Under the pieces are notes generated by a model that was not told the DNA's origin, did no database searches, and saw only the letters and a program-made list of their open reading frames with translations. The position numbers and the translations under genes are program-made. 64,000 nucleotides of DNA from NCBI GenBank assembly GCA_017404935.1, contig JAFRBI010000004.1, forward strand, positions 23,551 through 87,550, read 5' to 3'. The DNA comes from Candidatus Saccharimonadota bacterium (GTDB lineage Bacteria; Patescibacteriota; Saccharimonadia; Saccharimonadales; Saccharimonadaceae). Positions 1 to 8,566 of the stretch are shown one piece after another. Each line of letters begins with the position of its first letter. The first letter of the stretch is position 1.

Positions 1-1
1 T

Positions 2-433
2 GGTGGTGGTTCGAAGGATGATCTTGCTTGTTTTAATGATGAGGCGTTGGTCCGTGCAGTGGCAGCATCGAAAATTCCAGTGATTACGGGTATTGGCCAC
101 GAGGTAGATGAGAGCTTATGTGATCTCGCAGCTGATGTGAGAGCGTCGACGCCATCTAATGTGGCAGAACTTTTAACTCGTGATAGAAAAACCGAAAAAA
201 TTACCGAAAAAGTGGAAGCGATTTATCAGAAAATTATTTCGGAAATTAGAATTTTAGAATCGGAAGTTTCGCAGAAAAAACGTATTATTGAAACGCTTAA
301 CCCAGAGAATATTTTAAAGCAAGGCTATGCGATTTTATCTGGTGATATTAAGATTGGCAGTGTTGTAAAAATTACAACATTAGAGCAGGAAATTGAAGCA
401 GAAATTTTAAAATTAAAGAAAGGTAAAAAATGA
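2..433 (+). CDS. xseA: Exodeoxyribonuclease VII large subunit, C-terminal part (cut by window edge)
   Basis: Catalytic subunit of ExoVII, which degrades single-stranded DNA together with XseB in the cytoplasm. Only the last 143 residues are inside the window; the open frame runs off the left edge. The visible part begins with the family's glycine-rich stretch (GGGSKDDL, then [11 protein letters not shown]), followed by the conserved [29 protein letters not shown] region (positions 76-189) and a helical tail. It ends in an ATGA overlap with the downstream small-subunit gene, so the two form the usual xseA-xseB pair and are probably translationally coupled. Identification is by motif and by the partner gene. 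Confidence 0.95.
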   Translation, partial: GGGSKDDLACFNDEALVRAVAASKIPVITGIGHEVDESLCDLAADVRASTPSNVAELLTRDRKTEKITEKVEAIYQKIISEIRILESEVSQKKRIIETLNPENILKQGYAILSGDIKIGSVVKITTLEQEIEAEILKLKKGKK

Positions 434-624
434 GTGAGAAAACTTTGAACCAAAAATTAAAAGATTTAGATAAGCAGGTGGAATGGTTCTATTCAGATGA
501 TTTTAAGCTGGAAAAAGCTTCCGAAAAATATAAAGAAGCTTTGAAATTATCCGAAGAAATTGAAAAAGATTTAAAAAATCTTAAAAATGAAATTGAAGTA
601 TTAAACGAAGATTTTACCAAATAA
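430..624 (+). CDS. xseB: Exodeoxyribonuclease VII small subunit
   Basis: A 64-residue, charged, almost wholly helical protein of the size expected for XseB, the small subunit of which several copies wrap the ExoVII catalytic subunit. The start overlaps the xseA stop by four bases (ATGA). The pattern near residues 17-45 (a short hydrophobic '[20 protein letters not shown]' helix and an '[17 protein letters not shown]' helix) fits the family. The assignment rests mainly on size, helical pattern and position. Confidence 0.85.
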   Translation: MSEKTLNQKLKDLDKQVEWFYSDDFKLEKASEKYKEALKLSEEIEKDLKNLKNEIEVLNEDFTK

Positions 625-634
625 TTTTTTGTGA

Positions 635-640
635 TATAAT
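635..640 (+). promoter_or_regulatory. -10 box (TATAAT) of a leaderless start
   Basis: Extended -10 TGTGATATAAT ends six bases before the ATG at 647. Transcription would begin at or next to the start codon, and no Shine-Dalgarno sequence is present. Confidence 0.75.
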
Positions 641-646
641 AAACTT

Positions 647-1534
647 ATGGATAATAAACAGCCATTTGGTTCTGGGCCTAATTCTGGGCAGCCATATACG
701 GCAGCTTTTACGCAGCCGATTACTTCGCCACAAGGTGCAGATATGAGCCAACCGATGCAGCCAGCACAGATGGCACAGCCAATGCAACCAGGCCAGCCAC
801 AAGGTGCGATTACTAGCAACCCAATTACGGGTCAGCCAATGATTTCGCAGGCGCCAGTCCAGGAAGTCCCACAAATAAGAAAAGATACAAAATCTTTGAT
901 TAAAACTATTGTGATTATTGCACTTTCTCTTGTTTCGGTAACATTTATTGGTTTGTTTATTTGGATGTGGACACAGTATGATTCTGCTAAAACTGATGTA
1001 GATGGGCAAATTGCTGATGCAGTGGTAAAAGCAGTAGATGAGAATACTACTAAACTAGAAAATGAATTTACTATTCGTGAAAAATACCCATATAAGACTT
1101 TTGCTGGGCCGGCAGACTATGGTGAGCTTACCTTTGAATATCCAAAGACTTGGAGTGTGTATGTAGCAAAAGACGCCACCCAGCGTGGAGATTTTGAAGC
1201 ATACTTAAACCCAGTAGAAGTTTATGAAGTTTCTGATGAAACGGTGAATGCTCTAAGAGTAGCAGTAAAAGACGAAGGTTTTGATGAAGTAGCTGAAGAA
1301 TATCAAAGAGAGCTAGAAGGCGATCAGGCAACACTTAAAGTAGAATCGGTGACGATTGGTAAAGACGGTAACATTACAGCTAACCGTTATACTGGCATTA
1401 TCCCTGGCACTGAGCTAAATGGTATCGTAGTGATATTTAAGATTCGTGATAAAACTGCAGTGCTTCAAACCGATTCAGTGTTGTTCCAAAGTGATTTTGA
1501 TACACTTCTTTCAACTGTTCGTTTTAACGCGTGA
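647..1534 (+). CDS. Single-pass membrane protein with Pro/Gln-rich cytoplasmic tail, unknown function
   Basis: A 295-residue protein of no family I recognise. Residues 1-75 are low-complexity and rich in proline, glutamine and glycine (QPMQPAQMAQPMQPGQPQG). One transmembrane helix lies at about residues 84-108. The rest (about 110-295) is a compact, soluble-looking domain, probably outside the membrane, with mixed strands and helices. The Pro/Gln tail before the membrane helix recalls membrane-anchored proteins common in Saccharibacteria, and a similar plan recurs at 15339. The start is fixed by the TATAAT box six bases upstream. Confidence 0.8.
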   Translation: MDNKQPFGSGPNSGQPYTAAFTQPITSPQGADMSQPMQPAQMAQPMQPGQPQGAITSNPITGQPMISQAPVQEVPQIRKDTKSLIKTIVIIALSLVSVTFIGLFIWMWTQYDSAKTDVDGQIADAVVKAVDENTTKLENEFTIREKYPYKTFAGPADYGELTFEYPKTWSVYVAKDATQRGDFEAYLNPVEVYEVSDETVNALRVAVKDEGFDEVAEEYQRELEGDQATLKVESVTIGKDGNITANRYTGIIPGTELNGIVVIFKIRDKTAVLQTDSVLFQSDFDTLLSTVRFNA

Positions 1535-1551
1535 TATAATATATATATAAT
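1535..1551 (+). promoter_or_regulatory. -10 region of the kinase/receiver operon
   Basis: TATAAT at 1535-1540 follows the stop of the upstream gene directly. A second TATAAT (1546-1551) overlaps the ATG at 1550. The first box leaves nine bases to the start codon, giving an mRNA with almost no leader. Confidence 0.6.
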
Positions 1552-2230
1552 GTTGGAGGTTGATGGAGCGACGGTGGTGGCGCGCGAGTTGAAGCGGCCA
1601 CTTTTGGAATTAAGGCAACTTGCTTTTGGTTTTGATGGAAATGGCGCAGGCGATGAAAAGATTCGCTCAAGAATGATTAGTGTAGCAGATAAAGCAATTC
1701 GTCAAGTGAATGATCTTGCTAAACTTGAGAAATTAGCAAACGGTGGCTTTGAAATGGGGCCGGTGGCAGTGAGGGCACTTTGCGACGATGTAATTTCAGA
1801 AGTTTCCGAACTTTTTGATGGTAAAAAAGGCAAAATGACAGTGCGATATTCTAATCGTTCTAGACTAGTAGTGGCAAACCCAGAACTTTTATCTTCTGTG
1901 GTATATAATTTTCTTCTTGATGCAGAAAATTATACTGATGAAGAAATGAAAACCGAGCTTCGTGTGCGTGAAGCTAATGGAATGGTGGAGATTAATGTTA
2001 GAGATTTTGGACCGGCGCTACCTTTTGATGTGTGGCAAGAAGTAAAAGGAAATCTAATGACTCCTCGTGATATTGCGATGCGCCCAGGCTCTTCGGCGCT
2101 CGGGCTTTATATTGTGTCTAAATTTTCTAAATATATGAATGCAGAAGTAGGTGCAGTGAGACATCGTGATGGTGCGAGCTTCTTTGTAAAAATTCCAGTG
2201 CCTCATCAAGTAAATTTGTGGGGGCTTTGA
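1550..2230 (+). CDS. Histidine-kinase-like ATPase without a recognisable phospho-acceptor histidine
   Basis: 226 residues, with no sensor or membrane segment. The N-terminal helix (VARELKRPLLELRQLAFGF, near residues 10-28) has the shape of a HisKA dimerisation helix, but arginine or glutamate stands where the phosphorylated histidine of 'H-E-x-x-x-P' is expected. A HATPase_c-like domain follows: an N-box version (YNFLLDAENYT), a G1-like VRDFGP and a G2-like SSALGLYIVSKF. It ends in a TGATG overlap with the receiver gene, so the two are co-translated. It may be a degenerate kinase or an ATP-sensing partner of the receiver. Kinase ancestry is likely; activity is uncertain. Confidence 0.75.
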   Translation: MLEVDGATVVARELKRPLLELRQLAFGFDGNGAGDEKIRSRMISVADKAIRQVNDLAKLEKLANGGFEMGPVAVRALCDDVISEVSELFDGKKGKMTVRYSNRSRLVVANPELLSSVVYNFLLDAENYTDEEMKTELRVREANGMVEINVRDFGPALPFDVWQEVKGNLMTPRDIAMRPGSSALGLYIVSKFSKYMNAEVGAVRHRDGASFFVKIPVPHQVNLWGL

Positions 2231-2580
2231 TGATTCTTGTTGTTGATTCGGATGAAGTGTTTGGCGAATGCGTAGTTTCTAATTTAGAAAAAAATAAGTT
2301 TGATGCGCATCTTTCTAAAAATGCAATTGAAGCGATTAATTATATTGCCGATGTAGTGCCGAGTTTGGTGTTTTTGGACCCGATTTTGACGGGACCAGAC
2401 GGCTTTACATTTTTAAATGAAATGGCGTCTTATGCAGATACAATGAAAGTTCCGATTGTGTTGATATCGGAAAAAGATTTTTCTAATTTTGATCTTTCTG
2501 AATATAATGTAGTGGAAGTTCTGGATAAAAACAAAGTAAAGCCGAAGGAGATTTTGGACTGTGCTCGAAAATATGCCTAA
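2230..2580 (+). CDS. Single-domain response regulator receiver (CheY-like)
   Basis: 116 residues covering one receiver domain with no output domain. The N-terminal acidic cluster (ILVVDSDE), the central aspartate in LVFLDPILTGPDGF and a later VLDKNKVKPKEIL segment match a CheY fold. I prefer ATG 2230 to the upstream GTG because it overlaps the kinase-like gene's stop (TGATG) and leaves a standard receiver start. Output is probably by protein-protein contact. The partner would be the kinase-like protein just upstream, although that protein lacks the usual histidine. Confidence 0.85.
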   Translation: MILVVDSDEVFGECVVSNLEKNKFDAHLSKNAIEAINYIADVVPSLVFLDPILTGPDGFTFLNEMASYADTMKVPIVLISEKDFSNFDLSEYNVVEVLDKNKVKPKEILDCARKYA

Positions 2581-3238
2581 AGATTTGAAAACCAAAGCGT
2601 ATGTGCTTCGGCGCACTAATTATGGCGAGGCGGATAGAATTATCAATTTAATTACGCCGGTGGGGAAAATTTCGGCGATGGCGAAGGGCGTTCGTAAACC
2701 AAAATCAAAATTGGCTGGTGGAATTGAAATGTTTTCGCTGGTTCAAGTAAATTTACATTTTGGTAAAAGTGATATGGCAGTTTTGACTGGCACTAAAATG
2801 ATTTCGTTTTATGGTGAGATTTTGAAAGATTTGGGGCGAATGGAGCTAGCCTCAGAAATTTTGAAAAAAGTTAGCAAAGCGTCTGACTCGGTAGATTCGC
2901 CAGAACTTTTTGAAATAGTGGATCAGAGTTTAAGTTCTCTTAATGTTGGTTTTGATACTAATTTGGTGGAAGCGTGGTTTTTGTTAAATCTAGCGCGAGT
3001 GATGGGCGAAGAAATTAATTTATATAGAGATGCTGACGGCAATAAATTAGATGCAAATTTAAAATATAGTTGGAACAGTTATGAAACGGTTTTCTATGTA
3101 GATGAAAAAGGCGAGATTGATGCGAATGTAATTAAAATTTTAAGACTTTTGGTATCATCTAAACTTGACGTGGTGGTGAGAATTAAAGATATTGGTGCTT
3201 ATTTTTCTTTAATTTTAGAAATTGCTAAAGCTTTTTAA
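2573..3238 (+). CDS. recO: DNA repair protein RecO
   Basis: RecO mediates RecA loading and strand annealing in RecF-pathway recombination. The 221-residue product starts with the typical KAYVLRRTNYGEADRIINL N-terminus, followed by an OB-fold region (TPVGKISAMAKGVRKPKSKL) and a helical C-terminal part. It is slightly shorter than usual RecO, and the zinc-binding cysteines of some members are absent. ATG 2573 is preferred to the GTG at 2561. It overlaps the receiver gene's end by eight bases, which puts recO in the same operon. Confidence 0.92.
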   Translation: MPKDLKTKAYVLRRTNYGEADRIINLITPVGKISAMAKGVRKPKSKLAGGIEMFSLVQVNLHFGKSDMAVLTGTKMISFYGEILKDLGRMELASEILKKVSKASDSVDSPELFEIVDQSLSSLNVGFDTNLVEAWFLLNLARVMGEEINLYRDADGNKLDANLKYSWNSYETVFYVDEKGEIDANVIKILRLLVSSKLDVVVRIKDIGAYFSLILEIAKAF

Positions 3239-3271
3239 TTTTTATTTTAAAAATAGTGGTAAAATAAAATA

Positions 3272-3277
3272 AAGGAG
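3272..3277 (+). promoter_or_regulatory. Shine-Dalgarno site AAGGAG
   Basis: AAGGAG lies six bases before ATG 3284, with a TAAAAT -10-like box at 3260-3265. This is one of the minority of native genes here with a leader and an SD. Confidence 0.6.
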
Positions 3278-3283
3278 AATAAA

Positions 3284-3844
3284 ATGGCTTCCAAAGTTCG
3301 CAAAAAAATCGTGCACAAAAAAGTTGAAAAAACTAAAAGAGTTAAAAAACCATTTGATTATAAAACTACAATTTGGGTAGGTTTGGCGCTGGTGGCTTTA
3401 ATCATTGTAGTGATGATGATTTTGAGGTTTAGCCAGAATGAGAGTTTTGATAGTAGTTATTTTCATGATGCAGACGGCAAAATAGTGCTTACGATGAGTC
3501 GTGAGATGTCGGCGCTCGATGACAGTGAATGGGAAGCGGACGTAACACACGTGGTCTATTATTATGAAGGCAATAAGATTATTGCTGCTAGAGCATTTTA
3601 TGAATATGCGACTGAGGCCGAGGCGGAAGAAGCTTTTAAACATTTGGAACTTGGGGCTTATTCTACCAATAAAAAAATTAATGGTAAATTTGTAGTATTT
3701 GATATTAATAAATCGCAATACGAAAATATGACGGTGGAAGATTTGAAGGAAAGCCGGGAACTTTTGAAACAAATTGATGCGTTGATTTTGGACTATGGCG
3801 AAGGTTATGTAAAGCCTCGAACTGTGTTAGAAGAAACAGAGTAG
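3284..3844 (+). CDS. Small single-pass membrane protein, unknown function
   Basis: 186 residues, with no family recognised. A strongly basic N-terminus (many Lys/Arg in residues 1-27) precedes one membrane helix (about 29-48), which predicts a short cytoplasmic tail and an outside domain of about 135 residues. The outside part is acidic, with a helix rich in Glu/Ala around residues 105-125. It lies between recO and glyS with its own promoter-like box and SD, so it is probably transcribed on its own. Confidence 0.8.
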   Translation: MASKVRKKIVHKKVEKTKRVKKPFDYKTTIWVGLALVALIIVVMMILRFSQNESFDSSYFHDADGKIVLTMSREMSALDDSEWEADVTHVVYYYEGNKIIAARAFYEYATEAEAEEAFKHLELGAYSTNKKINGKFVVFDINKSQYENMTVEDLKESRELLKQIDALILDYGEGYVKPRTVLEETE

Positions 3845-3852
3845 TTTTGTGA

Positions 3853-3858
3853 TATAAT
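3853..3858 (+). promoter_or_regulatory. -10 box of leaderless glyS
   Basis: TGTGATATAAT ends six bases before ATG 3865; there is no SD. Confidence 0.75.
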
Positions 3859-3864
3859 ATTGGT

Positions 3865-5208
3865 ATGAGCAAATTAGATGAAATCGTGAGTTTATGTAAG
3901 CGCCGCGGATTTATATTTCCGGGTTCGGAAGTTTATGGTGGTTTTGCCGGAACTTGGGACTTTGGGCCACTTGGCGTGATTTTGAAGAAAAAAATTATGG
4001 ACGAGTGGTGGAAGTTTTTTGTAGAAAATCGTGATGATATGTATGGGGTGGATGCAGCGATTTTGATGAACCCTTTGGTTTGGAAAGCCTCTGGGCATAC
4101 GGCGACTTTTGCTGACCCTTTGGTAGAATGTAAAGAATGTAAATCGCGTTTTCGCGCAGATAAAATTGCTGATGGCATAAATGAGAGCGTATCTTCTGAA
4201 GAATTTTGGAATTTGCACGTAAAATGTCCAGTTTGTGGCAAAGAAAATTGGGGCCCGATCCGGAAGTTTAATATGATGTTTTCTACGCACGTGGGTGCGG
4301 TGCTTCCCGATGATGATGCAGAATTGTCTGAAAAATCGGTTGCCTATCTTCGCCCAGAAACGGCGCAAGGTATTTTTGTGAACTACAAAAATGTAGTAGA
4401 TACTTTTTACCCTACTATTCCGTTTGGGTTGGCTCAACAAGGGAAGGCATTTAGGAACGAAATTTCGCCACGCGATTTTATTTTGAGAGATCGGGAATGC
4501 TCGCAAATGGAAATTGAGTATTTTGTAAAACCGTCTGAGTGGGAAGTAAGTTTTGAAATGTTAAGGGGGCTTCAACACGAATTTTTGGAAAATGTGATGG
4601 GACTTAATGCTTCTTCTATTCATGAGTTTGAAGTGGCGCCAGAAGATCGAGCGCATTATAGTGAGCGGACGATTGATTTTATGTTTGATTATCCAAACGG
4701 TTCAGAAGAATTAATGGGACTAGCTTACCGGACTGATTTTGACCTTGCTAACATTGCTAGAGAATCTGGTAAATCGATGGAATATCGCGATAAAAATACT
4801 GGTGAAACTTATGTGCCACACGTAATTGAACCATCGATTGGTGTGGAAAGACTATTTTTGGCAGTTCTTACTAATGCCTATTTTGAAGATGAAGTTGATG
4901 GTGCTTCGCGCGTGGTTTTGAAACTTCCAGAAAATTTGGCACCGTACAGATTTTGTGTTTCGCCACTTCTTAAAAACAAACCAGAATTGGTGGAAAAAGC
5001 CCAGGAAGTTTATCAGATTCTACGTTCTAGATACGGAAACGTAACTTGGGATGATTCTGGCAATATTGGCAAGCGCTATCGCAAACAAGATGAGATTGGT
5101 ACGCCAAAATGTGTAGTGATAGATTTTGATACTTTGAATGACAATTCGGTGACAGTGCGTGATCGCGATGACACCTCGCAAGTCAGAGTTTTAATTTCTG
5201 AATTATAG
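3865..5208 (+). CDS. glyS: Glycyl-tRNA synthetase, single-chain (alpha2) type
   Basis: Class II synthetase that charges tRNA-Gly. At 447 residues it is the dimeric single-polypeptide type, not the two-subunit GlyQ/GlyS enzyme. Visible landmarks: N-terminal CKRRGFIFPGSEVYGG; a Cys4 zinc-ribbon-like insertion (CKEC and CPVCGKEN, about residues 90-130); motif 2 (FRNEISPRDFILRDRE, about 195-212); motif 3 (EPSIGVERLFLAVL, about 323); and the anticodon-binding domain at the C-terminus. A tRNA-Gly gene is also in the window, at 10634. Leaderless start. Confidence 0.96.
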   Translation: MSKLDEIVSLCKRRGFIFPGSEVYGGFAGTWDFGPLGVILKKKIMDEWWKFFVENRDDMYGVDAAILMNPLVWKASGHTATFADPLVECKECKSRFRADKIADGINESVSSEEFWNLHVKCPVCGKENWGPIRKFNMMFSTHVGAVLPDDDAELSEKSVAYLRPETAQGIFVNYKNVVDTFYPTIPFGLAQQGKAFRNEISPRDFILRDRECSQMEIEYFVKPSEWEVSFEMLRGLQHEFLENVMGLNASSIHEFEVAPEDRAHYSERTIDFMFDYPNGSEELMGLAYRTDFDLANIARESGKSMEYRDKNTGETYVPHVIEPSIGVERLFLAVLTNAYFEDEVDGASRVVLKLPENLAPYRFCVSPLLKNKPELVEKAQEVYQILRSRYGNVTWDDSGNIGKRYRKQDEIGTPKCVVIDFDTLNDNSVTVRDRDDTSQVRVLISEL

Positions 5209-5211
5209 TGA

Positions 5212-5217
5212 TATAAT
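5212..5217 (+). promoter_or_regulatory. -10 box of ppa
   Basis: TATAAT directly follows the glyS stop. An AAGGAG Shine-Dalgarno precedes ATG 5243, giving a leader of about 20 bases. Confidence 0.6.
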
Positions 5218-5242
5218 TAAGGGGTAAAAAGGAGATATTTTT

Positions 5243-5866
5243 ATGGCAGACTTTAATAAAGTTTTGACTCCGGGGGACTACGAAAAAGGTGAGCTCAATG
5301 TGGTGATTGAAATCCCAACTGGCTCCAATCATAAAATTGAATGGGACAGAGAAAGAGCCTGTTTTATGCTCGATCGGGTAGAGCCAATTTGTTTTGCGAA
5401 ACCTTGTAATTATGGTTTTATTCCGCAAACTCTTGATGAAGACGGTGATGAACTTGACGTGTTGATGATTACAGACCAGCCTCTGACTACTGGTATTTGG
5501 ATGAAAGGTCGGATTCTTGGTGTAATGAAATTTGTGGACGACGGCGAAGTAGATGATAAAATCATTTGTGTGCCGGAAGATGATAGAAACAATGGCGACT
5601 GCTACAAAACTTTGGAAGATTTGCCAAAGCGTGTGTTGGAGCAAATTGAATTTCACTTTAACCACTACAAAGATCTCAAAAAGCCAGGCACTACCGTGGT
5701 GAAATCATTTGAAGGTATCGATGTAGCTAAAAAAGTGATTGCAGACTCGATTGCACGCTACGATGAAAAGCATCCAGATGCAAAATTTGCAAAAGATGCC
5801 AAGAAATTCGCTGAAGATGTAAAAGGGAAAATTGACGAAGCTCTAAATGGTGCTTCTGAAAAATAA
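5243..5866 (+). CDS. ppa: Inorganic pyrophosphatase (family I)
   Basis: Hydrolyses pyrophosphate to phosphate in the cytoplasm, pulling biosynthetic reactions such as tRNA charging forward. The soluble family I fold is visible: VVIEIPTGSNHKIEWD at the N-terminus, YGFIPQTLDEDGDELDVLM (metal-binding aspartates, about residues 55-75), and a later GDCYKTLEDLP. The 207-residue product carries a lysine-rich helical extension of about 40 residues beyond the usual 165-175. An SD is present, and a strong terminator follows. Confidence 0.95.
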   Translation: MADFNKVLTPGDYEKGELNVVIEIPTGSNHKIEWDRERACFMLDRVEPICFAKPCNYGFIPQTLDEDGDELDVLMITDQPLTTGIWMKGRILGVMKFVDDGEVDDKIICVPEDDRNNGDCYKTLEDLPKRVLEQIEFHFNHYKDLKKPGTTVVKSFEGIDVAKKVIADSIARYDEKHPDAKFAKDAKKFAEDVKGKIDEALNGASEK

Positions 5867-5880
5867 CAACTCAGCTTCTA

Positions 5881-5917
5881 AAAATAGTGTTGTAAAAATC
5901 ACAACACTATTTTTATG
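5881..5917 (+). terminator. Rho-independent terminator after ppa
   Basis: A perfect 13-bp inverted repeat (5881-5893 and 5901-5913) with a 7-base loop. A-rich and T-rich flanks allow function on either strand. Confidence 0.85.
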
Positions 5918-5938
5918 TTGATTTTGTGATTCTTATGA

Positions 5939-5944
5939 TATAAT
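5939..5944 (+). promoter_or_regulatory. -10 box of the aldolase fusion gene
   Basis: TATAAT ends six bases before ATG 5951; no SD. Confidence 0.75.
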
Positions 5945-5950
5945 AAGCTT

Positions 5951-7816
5951 ATGCATATATTGGTAGTGGGCAATGTCTTGAAGGACGTTTACCTAAATCT
6001 AGATTCTCGGACTGAGAATTTTGAGCGCGATGGCGATGGTAAAGAGTGGCTTGATTTTAGTTTTGATTCTTCTGAGCATCATTATTTTAGTCGCACCAGC
6101 AGTTTTGGTGGGGCAGCAATTACGCTTGAAGTTCTTCAAAAAATGGGGCTATCTGCCGATATTACCGATACGAGTTTCCATTTTGATGAAACTGGTCCGG
6201 TGATTAGTGGCCCAACGGGGACTTATAGATATATTCTGACTTCTGATAATGGCACGTCTTATATGGTGCCTTCAAGCCCACAAAAGACTTCCTTTACTAC
6301 GCCAACCGAATCGGTAGACTATCTTTATGTAGATAGATCTGCATATCTTACCCCTGCGATAGTGGATAAAATTGCAGCATATCTTGATTATTACAAAAAA
6401 ACTAAATTGGTGCTTTATGTCAAAACTTCTTCTGCTGACGAAGTAGCAGGTTTGGTTCGCCACGCTAGTTTGATTTTCCTTGAAGAAGATGCGCCACTTT
6501 ATACTGCAAAAGAGGCTTTGGAAGGCTACCCGCAAGAGAAAATTATTAGAGTTTCTGAGAAATCTTTGGGTTATATGGACTTTAAAGAAAATATCGCAGT
6601 TTCTAGAATTGATCGGCTGACGCATCTTTCGGCTTATTCGATTATGTCGGCGACGGTGCTCGGTGGTTTTATCATTGGCAAAACTGTAGAATATGCTCTC
6701 AAAATGGCAAGAATTAACGTAGAAAATGCCACGCTTGATGCTACTCTTAGCTTAGAAGAACTTGAAAATATCGCTACTTCTACATCGGAAAGTAATCTAG
6801 AAATGATTGCAGCAACTTTGATGGCGCCAGGTAAAGGAATCTTGGCTGCAGATGAATCTGGTGGCTCGATTAAGAAGAAATTTGAGGCTCTTGGAATTGC
6901 TGATACAGCCGAAAATCGCCACGACTATAGAGAGATTTTACTATCTACACCAGGTATGGAAGAATTCCTTAGTGGTGTGATTTTGTTTGACGAAACAGCT
7001 AAAGATGCGACTTCTGACGGGCAGGGGATCCCAGATTATTTGATTTCTAGAGGTTTAGTGCCAGGTATTAAGGTAGATAAAGGTCTTGAAAAGATTAGAG
7101 ATATTCCAGAGACAAATGCTGATGAAACTTATACTAAAGGTTTGGAAGATTTACCAGCGAGACTGCGCGAATATTATCAAATGGGGCTTCGCTTCTCTAA
7201 GTGGCGTGCAGCCTTTGAGATTCGTGTGGGGCGCGATGGCGAAGTAATCACCCCTACTACTGCAGCGATTGTAGAAAATTGCCGAATTTTGGTTGAATAT
7301 GCCGCAGCTTCGCAATCTGCTGGGCTAGTGCCAATTGTAGAACCAGAGGTGGTTTATGATGGAAATTATGATATTGACACCTGTTCTAGAATTACCGCTA
7401 AAGTGTTAGATGAGCTATTTAAAGCGCTAGAAAGACACGGTGTAAATTTGAAGGCCTGCATCTTAAAATGCAATATGGTGATGAACGGTAAGCAATTTGT
7501 AAATGGATCTACCCCTGATGAGGTAGCAAGTGCTACGATGAGAGTGCTGCGTTCTAATGTGCCACTAGACCTCGCTGGAATTGTGTTCCTCTCTGGTGGG
7601 CAAACTCCAGAACAGGCTACAGCCAATCTTGCTGCAATTATGAAGCATCAACCATTTGCCTGGCCAGTTTCATTCTCATTTTCAAGAGCTTTACAGGGGC
7701 CAGCATTAGAGGCTTGGGCTGGCGATAATGCCAACAAAGAAGCCGCTCAAAATGCTTTATTTGATAGATTAACAGAGAATACAAAAGCTTTATATAACGC
7801 CGAGAATGCCGCGTAA
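5951..7816 (+). CDS. Fusion of a degenerate PfkB-family sugar-kinase domain with class I fructose-bisphosphate aldolase
   Basis: A 621-residue two-domain protein. Residues 1-270 look like a PfkB/ribokinase fold: strand-rich start ILVVGNVLKDVYLNL and signature-1-like SSFGGAAITLEVLQKMGL. The position of the DTxGAGD motif reads SAYSIMSATVLGGFI, so the catalytic aspartate and anion-hole glycines are gone. Residues 285-621 are a class I aldolase: LMAPGKGILAADESGGS, and the Schiff-base lysine in ACILKCNMV (Lys506). The aldolase half should cleave fructose-1,6-bisphosphate; the kinase-like half may bind a sugar phosphate or regulate. tpiA, the next glycolytic step, lies just downstream. The single frame shows no sign of a frameshift. 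Confidence 0.9.
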   Translation: MHILVVGNVLKDVYLNLDSRTENFERDGDGKEWLDFSFDSSEHHYFSRTSSFGGAAITLEVLQKMGLSADITDTSFHFDETGPVISGPTGTYRYILTSDNGTSYMVPSSPQKTSFTTPTESVDYLYVDRSAYLTPAIVDKIAAYLDYYKKTKLVLYVKTSSADEVAGLVRHASLIFLEEDAPLYTAKEALEGYPQEKIIRVSEKSLGYMDFKENIAVSRIDRLTHLSAYSIMSATVLGGFIIGKTVEYALKMARINVENATLDATLSLEELENIATSTSESNLEMIAATLMAPGKGILAADESGGSIKKKFEALGIADTAENRHDYREILLSTPGMEEFLSGVILFDETAKDATSDGQGIPDYLISRGLVPGIKVDKGLEKIRDIPETNADETYTKGLEDLPARLREYYQMGLRFSKWRAAFEIRVGRDGEVITPTTAAIVENCRILVEYAAASQSAGLVPIVEPEVVYDGNYDIDTCSRITAKVLDELFKALERHGVNLKACILKCNMVMNGKQFVNGSTPDEVASATMRVLRSNVPLDLAGIVFLSGGQTPEQATANLAAIMKHQPFAWPVSFSFSRALQGPALEAWAGDNANKEAAQNALFDRLTENTKALYNAENAA

Positions 7817-8554
7817 GGCGTAGGCAGTATCTTCGTGAGATCTTACAGTAATGGTATCGATACCCATTTTGACGACTGGGTAATCGTTGCCGCCAGGTTG
7901 AGTCATATCGCCAAAATAGAGAATATCTGCTTTTTCGACTTTTAATTCTTCTAGAAGATGAGTCATGCCAAACTCTTTGTTCATACCAGGGGTGATGGCG
8001 TTAATAGAGGTGGTGCCACCGATTTCGTAATCAAATTCTGGGGCGTATTCTTTACATTTTGCCACAATTTGTTCGCGTTTTTTGCAATCTGGGTCCCAAG
8101 CGTATTTTTCTTCGGTGCCAGCTTTTTGGCCGAGTGCCGAGAAGGTCACCTGAGAGAGGCGGTTTTCGATGATTTCGTCGCCAGGCTGGAGCTTATCTTC
8201 TTCCCAGTAGCCCAGCTCTTTGGCTGATTTTTCGATAGTCTCGGAAATTTTTGCAACCTGTTCATCTGTTAGAGGGTAGTTATAAACCAGTTCCCAGTCG
8301 TTTTTTTCTACATTAAAACGGTAATATTGCGTTCCTTGGGCCACAAATAGGTGTAGGTGGCTTAGTTGTTCTGGAGTAGGGTCTTTGAGCCTACTTACGA
8401 TTTGAATCAAAAATTGGTCGAATTTTTGGCCCGAAATGGGGCAAATTTCAAAATAATCGAGACATTTAACCAACAAATCAGCGATATCATCGGTGATAGG
8501 GGTTTTTGCTACGTTTAATGTTTGATCTATATCGAATGCTAATACTTTTTTCAT
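7790..8554 (-). CDS. HAD-IIB hydrolase of eukaryotic-type phosphomannomutase form
   Basis: 254 residues on the minus strand, overlapping the aldolase 3' end by 27 bases. The catalytic DxDxT motif is FDIDQTLN (residues 7-14). Segments ENRLSQVTFSALGQKA and YFGDMTQPGGNDY match the PMM-like HAD family (phosphomannomutase or phosphosugar phosphatase), with cap type C2b. Likely roles are sugar-phosphate interconversion for surface glycans, or phosphosugar hydrolysis. It is divergent from tpiA, and its promoter is a mirror copy of the tpiA promoter. Confidence 0.85.
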   Translation of the reverse strand: MKKVLAFDIDQTLNVAKTPITDDIADLLVKCLDYFEICPISGQKFDQFLIQIVSRLKDPTPEQLSHLHLFVAQGTQYYRFNVEKNDWELVYNYPLTDEQVAKISETIEKSAKELGYWEEDKLQPGDEIIENRLSQVTFSALGQKAGTEEKYAWDPDCKKREQIVAKCKEYAPEFDYEIGGTTSINAITPGMNKEFGMTHLLEELKVEKADILYFGDMTQPGGNDYPVVKMGIDTITVRSHEDTAYALRGILGVI

Positions 8555-8560
8555 AATTTC

Positions 8561-8566
8561 AGTATA
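8561..8566 (-). promoter_or_regulatory. -10 box (TATACT) of the HAD gene
   Basis: Reading leftward, TGCTATACT ends six bases before ATG 8554. The bases upstream are identical to those upstream of the tpiA -10 box. Confidence 0.7.

Noticed and set aside
3892..4506. Long minus-strand open frame inside glyS
   Set aside because: A shadow of a conserved coding sequence; no start signals and an unlikely composition.
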